From Chytridium lagenaria (Eukaryota; Chytridiomycota; Chytridiomycetes; Chytridiales; Chytridiaceae): a stretch of DNA of 64,000 nt. The notes under the pieces are model-generated. The model was not told the origin of the DNA. It made no database searches and saw nothing but the letters and a program-made list of their open reading frames with translations. The DNA lies in the NCBI GenBank assembly GCA_025449115.1, contig JAHLKC010000055.1, positions 167,933 through 231,932 on the forward strand. Reading direction: 5' to 3'. The position numbers and the translations under genes are program-made. Below, in pieces: positions 35,636 through 51,429 of the stretch. The number at the start of each line of letters is the position of its first letter. Position 1 is the first letter of the stretch.

Positions 35636-36262
35636 ATGGTCTTCAAATTCTTGATCAAGGTCGGCATCATCGCCTACACTGTCGATTGGCTTCACCGCAA
35701 GTTCCACGAGAACAGATACGGCCGTCCCACAGATTTTGACCGTCGCATCGAAGATATCTCAAGGTAAAGAAATTTACACCACTCTTTATCGATCCTGAAA
35801 ATGATAACTAACTTACTTTTTAGAAATGTCTCTGAAGGCGCCGAACAAATCTCGCAAGAAGTCACTCCTCGAGTTCGTGAATGGCTACACCGCGCGTGGT
35901 CTCGCTACGACTCTCAATGCCCTAACCCTCGCTCATGGCATCGCACCCACGAAAGCTCCTGGCAAATCCCTGAGGTCACCGAACTCCCCGGAGGTCGGAG
36001 AATGAGCGTCGAAGTCGATGTCCCCGGCATTAAGAAGGAAGAGCTACTCGTGACCGTCATTGAGGAAGATAGGGCCATACTTGTCAAGGGGAAGGTGGAG
36101 GCTAACCCTGAGCTTGGGAGGAGGGAAAGAGTGGTAGAAGCCAGAGTGTATTTGCCGAGAAAGACTGATTTGTCGGATGTAAATGCGGTGTACGAGGATG
36201 GAGTTCTAAGAGTTGAGACTGGAAAGAAAGACTATGAGGGACGCAAGATTCCTATTGCTTGA
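35636..36262 (+). CDS. Small heat-shock protein (Hsp20/alpha-crystallin) with hydrophobic N-terminus
   Basis: ATP-independent holdase chaperone. Two exons, 35636-35763 and 35824-36262, join in phase. The N-terminus MVFKFLIKVGIIAYTVDWLH is hydrophobic and could be a membrane anchor or targeting segment, which is uncommon for cytosolic members. The alpha-crystallin domain follows: WQIPEVTELPGGRRMSVEVD, VPGIKKEELLVTVIEED, RERVVEARVYLPRKTDLSD and the beta-9 strand DGVLRVETGK. The usual C-terminal I-x-I motif appears as KIPIA at the very end. No frame break. Confidence 0.87.
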
Positions 36263-36546
36263 TCTTTGCAATGTTCAGATCAGTTCAACACATACGACTA
36301 TCTTTAGCACATCTCTCATGTATCTGTGCCTTAATCCCACCCCTTCTCTCCCAACTGCATGTTTATATTCCTTACTTAATGAAATAAAACCATCAAAGTA
36401 TCTCATGTCACTGTGATCATGCAGCTGTACTGACCTCAATGGGGATGACTGTCCTGAAGTCGCTATCCACATCCTATCGCCGTTCAAAAAAAAACCCCCA
36501 ACTCGAGTATAATTGTCACTTGTTTGCAGAAACGTCAAAACAAAAC

Positions 36547-37044
36547 ATGCAATCCGAAACTGCCACCCCCGGAACCCTTCCCGCAACCCCAGCAACCCCC
36601 GTAGCTTCCACAACCCCCACTATCACCGTACCTCAAACCCCACACCATCCAAAGACCATTTCCCGTGGCAAATCCATTGAATCTACAACCGCATCAACGA
36701 ACGTCCACGATTCCTTTATTTTAAAAAACACACCCTCATCATCAAAACTTTCCGTCACTTTTGATCAAGATGCCACAACGTACCTTGAGGAAAGCATCTT
36801 CCCAATTTTGTTGCCTGGTATTGAGAAACTGTTAAGGACGGTAAAGAGGAAGGATGGACCGTCGGAGGAGGAACTAGCGGATCCAATTACATGGTTGGCA
36901 CAGGTGAGGGTTCCTCTTTCTTTGGGATTGTTACCGGTGTTAACGCCTTTGGCATAGTATTTACAGAGGAATAACCCAGCAGTTACAATGCCGATGGATT
37001 GTGTTTCTTCCGAGACACTTGAATTAAAAGCGACAATTGTGTAA
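36547..37044 (+). CDS. Dpy-30-motif protein
   Basis: Small protein with a disordered Thr/Pro-rich N-terminus (TPGTLPATPATPVAST) and a C-terminal Dpy-30 dimerisation motif: TYLEESIFPILLPGIEKLL, then DPITWLAQ and, across the intron at 36904-36957, YLQRNNPAV. The motif forms a four-helix bundle that docks amphipathic helices of partners; it is found in COMPASS (Sdc1/DPY30) and in several axonemal proteins. The insert between the two helices (KRKDGPSEEELA) and the N-terminal tail argue against the minimal DPY30/Sdc1 protein. The stop at 37042-37044 is about 150 bp from the stop of the convergent pecanex gene. An axonemal role is only a guess. Confidence 0.72.
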
Positions 37045-37186
37045 AAGCTTTCGTTCTTTTAACAATGTCTCTGCTCGTCTCTGCTCGACATATTAGCATC
37101 ATGAAAGATTCTCAAGGAAAGACTCTGCGATTCCGTTGTATACATATTTACTCAAAAGCAATAAGTGCCAAAAGTACTGCAGTTTA

Positions 37187-40957
<3,771 letters not shown>

Positions 40958-41308
40958 AACAAACCTCTACTGACAATTCACAATCAGATTCTGAATGAGC
41001 ACCTTCAACCTGCCGTACTTTGGGTTCTGGGCTAACCCTCGGCGCGGACTAGCTTCGAACGTTATAACAAAAATTCTTTTAGTCCATATCTCTAAACATA
41101 AACGGGTGGTGGTTACATGGCTAACCACGCGCAATACCATATACTTATTACTTGATTTCGTGCTTTACCAGTGCATTTCAGTGCTGCAGCGCCCTCGCGG
41201 ATGAACATCACAACACGTTGACGCGCCCTCCGTATTCTGAATGTTGGCGGTGTGAATGCTGTTTGACCAATATGTAGAACGGTGTCTGCAATATTTCCGT
41301 CCAACATC
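40958..41308. other. Divergent promoter (pecanex / Xaa-Pro aminopeptidase)
   Basis: 351 bp between two divergent start codons; no gene or RNA seen. Confidence 0.45.
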
Positions 41309-43567
41309 ATGCGCCAGTTCCGACACATTTTTGGGTCGAATTTCCAATCCCACAAAACCCTCAAGGCTGCCTGGCGACGATTCTTCCTTCCTTCACGATC
41401 GCACGCATCCATGACTGCATCCGACGCTACGCCCGTGAGCACAAGCTCACGTCTCAATGCTCTCCGTCAGGAGATGGCTGCAAGAAATATTGCCGCCTAC
41501 ATCATTCCCAGCGAGGATGCTCATCAGGTGAACACCATCAAAGCCTTATCTCTATCGCTAACCAATCTTTAGAGTGAATACATTGCGGACTGTGATGGAC
41601 GTCGTGGATTTATCTCTGGGTTCACCGGATCGGCAGGTATGCCTCGAATTCGTTGGGTATCCCCGACTAATCCTCTTTTTCCTTTTCTCCGATAACAGGT
41701 TTGGCCGTCGTTACGACGGAGTCTGCTGCTCTCTGGACCGATGGAAGATACTTTCTCCAGGCATCGCAACAGCTCGACTCAAACTGGGTCTTGCAGAAGA
41801 GCGGCATGCCGGAAGTTCCGACCAAGGAGGAATGGCTTGTTCAGGTATGATTGTCTCCTTTCTATCACTGCAAAGGTCCGATTGTGAATGATTCCTCTGA
41901 CTACAGTATCTAGGTCCTGCCTCCCTCTTCAAACGTCGGCCTTGATCCCACCCTGATTACTGTAACTGCCGCAAGGGCTCTTGCGGATGCTCTCAACCCT
42001 GCTGGCCACACCCTTGTTCCCATTGCAGACAACCTCATCGACCTCGTTTGGAACCAGACCCGGCCTTCGCGGCCGAAGGGTAAAATTATTGACCTGAACG
42101 TTCGTTATGCTGGAAAGTCGAGGGAGGACAAGCTCAAGGATATCCAAGAGCAAATCGTGAAGAAGAAAGGTGTCTGGGGATTGGTGTTGACTGCTTTGGA
42201 TGAAATTGCCTGTGAGTTTGTTAGCTCCTTTGAAAGCGTCGCTGAGATATTTGTGTGTTAGGGATCTTCAACTTGCGTGGCTCGGATATCGCTTACAACC
42301 CCGTTTTCTTTGCGTATGCACTTATCACCCCCACATCTGCCCTTCTCTATGTCGATGACTCCAAGTTGGACGACACTCTCAAGCAATCGCTTACCGCCGC
42401 TGGAATCACTTTGAAGCCATACGAGTCATTCTTTGATGAGCTCAAGAATCTTTCGGTTGCTCAATCTGGCGCCAAAGATGGAAAGGTGCAGGTAGGCATT
42501 TTATTTCTCCGCATATTCATGCATGTATACAATTACGCTATACTGACATCTTCAAATAGAAACTTTGGATTGACGGCCGATGCAGCTTTGCTCTCCAAGA
42601 ATCCGCAGGCGGTGCGAAATTTGTAGAAGAATCCCGCTCCCCCGTCCAAACTGCCAAATCTATCAAAAACGCTTCCGAAATCCAGGGTTTCCGTGATAGC
42701 CACATTCGTGACGCTGTCGCACTCTGCGAGTACTTTGCCTGGCTTGAAGATGAACTCGTCAACAAGAACAACGCCAACATCTCTGAAGTCGATGCCGCTG
42801 ACAAGCTCGAATCTCTTCGTGCCAAGCTGGATGATTTTGTTGGCCTTTCGTTTGATACAATTTCGTCAACTGGATCCAACGGCTCCATCATTCATTACAA
42901 GCCTACCCCAGGTGCTTGCAAGAATATCGACCCTAATGCCGTATACTTGTGTGATTCTGGTGCCCAATACAAAGACGGAACCACCGACGTGACACGTACT
43001 ATGCACTTTAAAACCCCCACCGCGTTTGAGAAGGAAGCCTACACCCGAGTTCTTAAAGGCCACATCCAAATTGACATGGCTATTTTCCCCCGTGGAACCA
43101 CCGGCTACATCCTCGACGTCCTTTCTCGCACATCTCTCTGGAAAGGTGGCTTGGATTTCCGTCATGGAACCGGCCACGGTGTCGGACATTTTTTGAACGT
43201 CCATGAAGGACCCCAGGGTATTGGAACCCGTATCGGCTATAATGATATCCCTCTTGAAGTCGGAATGACCGTTACGAATGAGCCTGGGTACTATGAGGAT
43301 GGCAAATTTGGGATTCGTATTGAAAACGTCATGATTGTAAAGGAGGTGACAACCAAGAGCAACTTTGGAGGAAGGGGATATCTTGGGTTTGAGCATGTGA
43401 CTGTGGTTCCTATCCAGACGAAAATGGTGGACGTTGAATTGTTGCTTCCGGAAGAGAAGGCTTGGTTAAACGACTACAATGCAGAGTGCTTTAAGAAAGT
43501 TTCGCCATTCCTCGCAAAGGACTCTGCTGCTTACAAGTGGATCGTGAAGGAGACCCAGCCGATTTGA
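41309..43567 (+). CDS. XPNPEP1: Xaa-Pro aminopeptidase (aminopeptidase P, M24B)
   Basis: Removes the N-terminal residue from peptides with proline at position 2; two Mn ions. The N-terminal and middle creatinase-like domains read [43 protein letters not shown] and [19 protein letters not shown]. The catalytic pita-bread domain has the metal ligands in [16 protein letters not shown] (two Asp), [17 protein letters not shown] (His), [10 protein letters not shown] (Glu) and IRIENVMIV (Glu). The C-terminus [20 protein letters not shown] is typical of the long APP1 form. Start at 41309 ([11 protein letters not shown]) gives an Arg-rich, acid-free leader of about 34 residues before MTASDATP (41411), suggesting optional mitochondrial targeting. 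Six or so exons, frames intact. Stop at 43565-43567. Confidence 0.93.
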
Positions 43568-43826
43568 TGGGCAGATGTTGCCTTGATCGACCGCGTTTGT
43601 AATCTCATTAATGCCACTGAATAAAAACAAATAGTCGACAGAAACTCGTTTTTTTATGTCCATCAGCTGCCAATTTGTGCATGCAACAACCGGCGTAAAC
43701 ACTGGTTGTGCGGTCTTCAAAAACTTATCATTTCAAAAAACGTCAATGTGAAGTTAATATTCCCAGTTACAATATATATATAAAAATTACATGCTTTTAC
43801 ACTCGCTAAATGACATCGGACGCGTA

Positions 43827-46800
43827 TCACTTATCCTTCCAAACCCAAGTCGGATTCCAGGGCTCAGGTATCCCGATCACTAAAAAGTTCCTGCACCTTT
43901 CAGCCAACATCAGCGTCGCTCCATCCTCTGGTATTTCACTCAAAACCCATTCAAAACGGCTGAGAGCCAGCTCAATTCGTCCCGAACGGTAATATTCCAT
44001 CGCTTCATTAAAAATAGAAAGAACGCGCAACTTTTTCTCGCGAATCTCGTTATCGGGCTCCGCGTCAATCACCTCAAACAGTTGTAGCGCCTTTGATTGG
44101 CCCTTTAAGATCACCTCGTCCACCATGCGGAGGTTAAACGGACAAGGTTTTGGAAGATGGCTGTACGTGACATTCGAAATTAATACCGTCGCGGAGTACA
44201 TCTTTGTAATAGACTCTGAGATGCAGTTAGTCGCGAATTGATAAACACCATATACCTATGCGAGACGCTGTGTTTACGGTATCTAATAATTTGGTTAGTA
44301 ATATCGTATAAAAAGCATCATACCTGAGATTGTTGTCACGTTTAATCGCCTTGAACTTCCCACTAGACCTACAAATGAACGTCAGCATATATATATATAT
44401 TCGAGTCCTATAGACAATTATGGTACAATCTTACCAAGCATAGCTATTCCTGTGTGGATGCCTGCCCCAACCTTCACGTTCTGAAGTAGAGGATGCAGTT
44501 GAAGCTTTGCCCTTGAGCTGTTATAAACCCTTAAGGCGTCCTGCATTGCAACAGCAGCTCTATTGACGTTAGGCTTCTTCATAAAAACATTGGACGACTT
44601 ACCGAACAGCGTTCACGGAGCATTTTTCTGCGTTGCCTCCCTCATCCGCACATAAAGCCATACTGGAAAACAAGTAAGACAGGGAAAAGCACGGGATTTG
44701 ATGTCTTCTACAGCCTTAACTATTTACAGTATACTCACATGGCATCTCCGATAAACTATGATAGTTGTTAGTATACGTTTCACCTGAATAAATTATTACC
44801 TTGTCGATCACTAGTCCATGCTGGAATTGGGAAATGCATGAGATTGTTGCAGTCATGTATAAAAATAGTTCTTACTTCTTCAAGTTTGGGCACTAAAACC
44901 GACAAAAGACCATTTACGAAATCAAAGTTTTCTTCAGCAGTAAGTTTCTCCGAAATCGCCGTGAACCCCCTTATATCTGCAAAGAAAACAGCCATCTACA
45001 GAAGTCGAGAATTTTAGCGGATATAGTCGCCCAGCTCATTTCTAACTGACCTCTCTTTCTACAGTATCACCAAGATGCGCTTCTGTGATATTCTTGATAC
45101 CGATAAGTGATAAAAGCTCTGAGGGAACAAATTTGTTGATCGCCTCGTAAGTCTGCGCCTTTTCAACGTCCAGCGCAGCCTGCTTCAAAAGTATCTCCAA
45201 AACTCGTATTCTATTCTCCGTAAACACTCCAGAGGCTGGATGTTCCAAATATAGCAAAAGACCAAGACTATTTCCTGATTGACTTCGCAAGGCATAGCAA
45301 AGGACACTTTTAACTTTGTGGCTTGTAAAGTATGGGTCGGAAAAAAAGTCTGTGCTTGTCACGTCTTTAATAATAAGAGCCTTTCCCGCTCTCGCTGCGT
45401 AACTTGCAACCATCTCCGGTATAACGATTTTTTCGGAAACATCGGACATTGAAGGAGCTTCATCAATATCCGGAAGGCGCGAGGCAGTATTTGAAGGTCG
45501 CAAGTTAATTGGGCTTCCGGGTTGCCTTCTCACGTCAGCTTCATGAAGTATAGTCGTTTTTGCAATGGAATCAATGGTTTCCGTTTTCAAAACAAGAGCC
45601 CTCATAGCACCTGAATTCTCAAGCACCACTTGTAAAGTCTCTTTTAAGATAGATTCCACGCCCGTTTGCTTTGATATCTGATGACTCGCCTTAATCAGTG
45701 AACCGAAATCAAGAGCATCTTGAGCGATTGTCCCTGTGTTCGACTTGTCGGTATTAGCGATGGTACGAGTTTTTCGTAGCTGCCCTTGTAGTCCACTAAA
45801 AAACTGTTCAGGGCTTGTTATTGTAGCCCCTCCGTCCGCTTCAACATCCTCTATTTTCGCAATTGTATCGGATGCAACACTCATGCCCAATGGCTTCACA
45901 TCGTTCAGCAGTGTAGGATATTTTTCTATAAAGCTTGAAAGTAATGCCGCGGATCCCCATAAACTAAAGCATTCGTATGTTCTGAGTAGCAAGCCACGAT
46001 ACGCATCGTATGGAAATCCTTGTCGCATTAAATATTCAGCGAGAAGCTCCAATCCAAGACCAGCCTCGAAAAAAAACTTATTTTTTAAAGCCTCTTCGGC
46101 CGCAGAAGTGTATAACGATATAGTCTGATCTCGTTTCTTTTTCAATCGAGCCATTCCAGCTTGCAGCAGTTGATAACGATGTAGCTCTGTCATAGGTGTG
46201 TCTTTGGCCATCACTTTGAGTTTTTTTAAAGATGCCGTGGCTAATGACCTGTGATGGAATTGCCGTTTTCTGCTATATCCTAATTCTTTCATGTCATGAA
46301 GTATAGAAAGGCTGCTGATTCCCTCGAAGAAAATGTACTGCTTATCTTCTATAGTCATCCCCCCCGCTGTCTTTCTCAACGGCCGAATAAAATCCATCAA
46401 CCGCGATACTTGGGCAAACCTCCGGTTGAAGTAGGCATAAGTTCCAAATCTGATTGAAGTAAGTCAGATAACATACCAAAACAACTATCGTACATGCACC
46501 CGACAACCAAAATTTGCAAATAAGCATCTCCTGACATCATACTCGTCTCATCGTGTTCGGCGTCCCCAAACCATCCCCATTCAAAATTTCTGGGGACTAT
46601 TCGAGCTGAATAAAGTCTCGACAATTTGCATAACACCTTTAACTGCAAGCCTGCAATCTAGCCTCGATATTAATTGAATACACATACGGAACCTCGGAAA
46701 CAATTCATGAATCTCAGGCAAAATTTGATTCTTAAAAGGAAGGATTAATGCCAAGAAGTTGCGGAAGCCTGGAAAAAGAAATATAAAGCGGGTTCAAGAT

Positions 46801-49800
46801 GGCTTACCATCCAGAGCTTTGTTGATGCCCACAAAAATATGGAGTGGTTTGAAGCACTCAATTCCCCAATTTCTTTTACCGAAACAATAAAAATGTCGTA
46901 GAACTTTTCGTTATATTGGCGATAATCGGTGGTCCAAATGAGCTGAGCGCCGTAAGCCCCCCAAACTCCAACCACTGTGTCTGGGGTCTTTGGGTACCTC
47001 GCCTCTAACGCAACGATTAAATTCCCACATCTCGCGTAATCTTTTGGAGCCGCCATTTTTAGAACGTAAAGTCCCATCCCTATTAACGCTATAGCTGTAA
47101 TATTGTTAAATTAGTCAATAGAAACACTCAACCTGATAGTATCGATTGATGAAGAGTTCGCGATTCCAACTGAAGACAAATTGTGTACAAACCCGCTAGA
47201 ACAGTGACAACATTATCTCCCCTATTATAGATTAAATTACAGAGCTTGGCAGAATCTTACGAATATGAGATCCTATTTAATTTAGAAATTGATAAGATTA
47301 CGTACACTGCACCTCTCAACATGGGTCAAAAGTTGACAGATCAATATCTTTTTTGGATCGGTCATTTCCGGGAACGACAAAAGTTCTTGTGCGGTGTATT
47401 TACTGAGTAGTTTCCAAGATCTATAAATCTTAACACAATTGTTTCACTGCCGTACTCACTTTAACAAATAATAGACTACAACTGGAATCGAAGGTCTCCC
47501 GATGAAACCAAGGCCAATTGCATCAAGAGATTGCCGGCACACTTCCATACATGTCAGTGGATCTCTGTGAGTTCTTCGAATAGCGTCCTCTATTAACAGC
47601 CTCGAAAGCTTCTCTTTATCCGTCAAGCTCTTCGAAATATTATCGAAAAGCTGCTTACAAGCGCGATCATCGCCGTTCCATGCTGCCGCCGTAAATCCGT
47701 GCAAATGAGATTCAAAATACATACTCTCCATATCAAAGGCTAGCTTCGAATTCTTCGCATGGCTCCTGCCTTCTCCCATAACAGATATGGCGGAAGTAAA
47801 AAACTTTTGTGCAGCGTCCATTGAGCAAACAGAAAATGCGAGAAATCCAGCTTGATAAAGTACGCATGCAATAGTATTTTGCTCTTCGTTCGAAAGTTTG
47901 GAAATGGTTTGGGCCCATGAGGTAGCTTTGACAAAATGATCCGCAATCTCAAGTATATTCTGTCTCTCTCCTGTCTCTATCTGAAAGCAAGGAAGAATAG
48001 GTGAATAACCGGGGCACCTTTCACCGACACCATTCAGAAGGGCAGTGCCTATTTGAAGGTGTAATGATGAAACATTTTCTTGGGGTATGGCTTGATAGGC
48101 TGTCTGCTGCATCCTATCGTGAATCCATCGGTATGTGAGTCCATCAATCTCAACTAATTTTTCAAGGACTGCCCCATCCATGCTCTCGTCCAGCTTAGCC
48201 GACCACGGCGATAACGAGCTAATAACTCCAACAAGTAGGGCCTCCTTCATATTTGGGAGGATGGAAGTTAAAGAGACACCCAGCGCGGCCGCAATCACGC
48301 CTATTGAAAAAGTCGCGCCAATTGCAGCAGCACATTCAAGAATATTCAGTGTCAAAGGCGATATTCGCTCAAACTTTCTCCTAAGAATCTCAAGAATATC
48401 ATCTGACACACTAAAGAAAAAGATTTATATCGGAAAGACGTTCTCTTAAAAAACGGAACGTTTTGATGCTTACCTTATACACTCTCGGATTTTTGCATCT
48501 GAGGTATCCAGCTCAGCACTCGCTTTTCTGAGCCCTCAGACATATCAATCGAAGATACGGCAGTAAAATATTTATTTTCATACCAAGACGTCATTAGCTA
48601 GAAGTAGCATTAATATTAAAACTAAAATGAAAAAAATACTTCTTTGATATAAAATGGATTTCCTTGCTAGATCTTCATTAGCATTTTAAAGAAATTTCAA
48701 TCACTCACCGAAGATCTGTAAACGAGGTCAGAAATCTCGCCTGCGGCTGCTGTGTCTCTCAAACGTAGAGTTTCAACAACGTATTCCGTTACTGCGGTCT
48801 GACTTAGAGGTCCCAAGCTTAGAGTGTCGACCTTGGCATCGCAGCCCCTTCTAATTGCCTCGATAGAGACCAAGACAGGGTGGTCATTCCCAACTTCGTT
48901 GTCACGGTATGCCAAAATAATGAAAACATTTTGACACCGAGCGGAAGTAAAGAGATATTCGAGAAGCGAGAGACTTCCGACGTCTGCCCATTGGACATCA
49001 TCTAGAAAGAAACATATCGGATAGGAGCTCTCATTAATGATATGTGGCTCTTCTCCCTGCTCGTCCCTCTCTTTTTTTTTGCTCAACTCCTTTGCTGCAG
49101 ATGTTAGAACATTAATAAGGTCGGTGAAAGCCTGATTGAGATGCATTTGAGATTGCGCAACGCCGACTGATCTTCCAGAGCCCTCCATTGTTGTACTTCC
49201 TATAAGTAAAACATTAAAAATACTCTCATTTTCGCCTTCAGGCTACATAATATTACCTTTACGTCCATCGCTTTTGATTGTGGTTTGTATTTTCCTCACG
49301 GTAGGCGCCCTACACTTTTGAGATTTGACAATAGACTCCAAGTCGGAAAGATACTGAAAGAGGAGCTCATAACGCCGCACATTTTCTACAATCCGAGAGC
49401 GATAGAAGTTAAAGTGCTCATCTGATCCTGCTAGAATTCTTTTTAAAGCCTCTTCGAAACACTTCATAAAATTAGAAGGACACTCCTTTGTGACGCTCGC
49501 CGCATAACATACCCCTGTAAAGCATGCAAACGGTTTCGTTTGAATTTGATCGCATTTTCCTGGAAAGAACGACCCGCGTTCCGCCGTCAAGAATTTTTGT
49601 ATCTCTCGAACAAAGACAGACTTCCCGATACCAGAATGGCCTTCCATCAAGATCAGAGAACGTTAAATTTCGATACGAAAACTTCAAGCGATAGGCTGGG
49701 TCACCACTGCATACCTGTAACAGCTAATAGTCCAGCTGCACCTGAAGTACACGTGTGGGAAAGAAGGTCGATCATGGCTTTCGTTTCCGTTTGACGTCCT

Positions 49801-51114
49801 TTTAAAGCTTCAGGGAAACTGAAGGAATTCGGTATATCCCAGTCCCCCAGAGAAAATTGTAATGAAGCTCCAGAATCTTCGTCATCAAGAATGCTCAGAA
49901 CTCTCTCCAAGTCTTTGCGTAGGCCCGAAGCCGATTGATATCTTGTATATATATTACCATTTAACGTCGAGAAAGGAGTAATCTATACCTGTTTTCTGGA
50001 GCCTTTTCCATGAGCTTGCAAACAATGTCCGATACAATACCGGGTATTCTATCGGGTTAGTGAAGTTCAAGATATGTTCAATTACAAGGGGTCGGTAGAA
50101 TCGGGAGGCTCGACGGGTCGTGCGATATGCGCATGGATAATCGACATATCGTCCTCCTCAAAATCTTCAAAAGGGCGCTTGTTCACCAACATGACATAAA
50201 ATGTACATCCAAGACTGTAAAGATCAGTTCGGAAATCCAGTTTTCGGTTAAATCTTCCCGTTTGTTCAGGTGCCATGTAACTAAAAAGTTATAAATATAT
50301 ATATATGTAAAATATACATACCCTAATGTTCCTTCTATCGTTGTGACTATGTCGTGCAGGGAAGACGTATGAGTTGAAATGGAAAAGTCGATAACTTGAG
50401 CTATAACTTTTCCTGAGTAGAATCTAACGATTATATTGTTGGGATTGATGTCCTGGAAAGATTAAAATTAGCTTTAGAATTGCCAACCTTGTGCAAAATC
50501 CCGCTATTGTGAATGTCTTCCAGCGCCAAACAGACTTGACGCATAATATCCAAACTTTGCCGTAAACGTAATCCTGATGCCAGCAGAATATCTCCTAACA
50601 ACCCTGCTTGCATATCATATCGTTTAATCTGTCTTCCCGTCCCAGAGTTGGTCTTGATCCAGGAAGTCAGCGAGTCGCCGCCGATATCCTCAAAGGCCAA
50701 AGCAACTCCAGAGATTCCCAAAGAATACATGGAATAGGCCTTCACCACGCGTCCAACATCGTCATGCGCAACTATCTCAGAGGCTGTTGATGTCGAGTTA
50801 ACATGCCGAGTTATAGCAAACTCTGCCTTCAAGCACTGGATGGACTCAATGTCAGGTCGACTTTGACTGCATTTGACAATCACAGGTTTCCGATGTCCAA
50901 CGTCCCAAGCTCTCCACACGACACACTTCAACCCAACCCAGATGCACCTCCAATCTTGCAATCCAGGCACATCTGGAGGTTCGAAGGTAGCATTTTGCTG
51001 ATTGATATAATCCTTGGCGGCGGTTGGCACGGGCGGTAGCTTTATGGCTGTTGGAGGTTTGTTTTGGGAGACGTCCCTAGTATTGGGCTCTGGGTTAACC
51101 CTTCGCGACCGCAT
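43827..51114 (-). CDS. Ser/Thr kinase - AAA ATPase - GAF - class III nucleotidyl cyclase multidomain protein
   Basis: A very large signalling protein in about 20 exons. Order from ATG at 51114: protein-kinase domain (RKPVIVKC with the Lys; ILHK then DINPNNII; VIDFSIST for DFG; MAPEQTGRFN), AAA/NTPase domain (P-loop GHSGIGKSV, Walker B FFLDDVQWAD), winged-helix and TPR-like region (YRWIHDRMQQTAYQAIP), GAF domain (GNSLGLLLYLEHPASGVF), the linker FVPSELLSLIGIKNI, then the cyclase: VFFADIRGFTAISEKL, HGLVIDK, FIGDAM, VGAGIHTGIAMLGLVG and VNTASRIES. Both metal Asp and the catalytic Asn/Arg are present. A TPR-like tail (YYRSGRIELALSRFEWVL) follows, stop at 43827-43829. The architecture is like cyanobacterial multisensor proteins and fungal dual kinases, with a cyclase where those fungal proteins have a histidine kinase. 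Confidence 0.82.
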
Positions 51115-51429
51115 GGTGCTTAAGCAAGGTCAGGAACGCTCCGCATACACCGGTTTTCTTTCTTGAAACACAGGAAAATCGGAGATCGCCCATGATCTGT
51201 TTGCGCCGCAGTTTACCGACTGTTTCGGGCTTAAACTTGAGATGAGTGAGGCGTGCCCTTAGTTTTCGGATTTAATATGTCGCAAGAACTCAAGTGCAGC
51301 CAATAAAGCATGTGCGGTACTAAAGGTTCAACTTCGAATTCGCGGATGACTTTATTTTGCAATACCCCCTTCATGCAAACTCATATGTCGGACTCCATAG
51401 GTGAGGAATAGTACCATTTTCCATTAAAA
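51115..51429. other. Upstream region of the kinase-cyclase gene
   Basis: No gene seen; separates the intact gene from the decayed paralogue. Confidence 0.4.

Noticed and set aside
43769..43785. AT repeat as a replication origin or promoter
   Set aside because: A short TA run between two convergent stop codons; nothing else supports a function.
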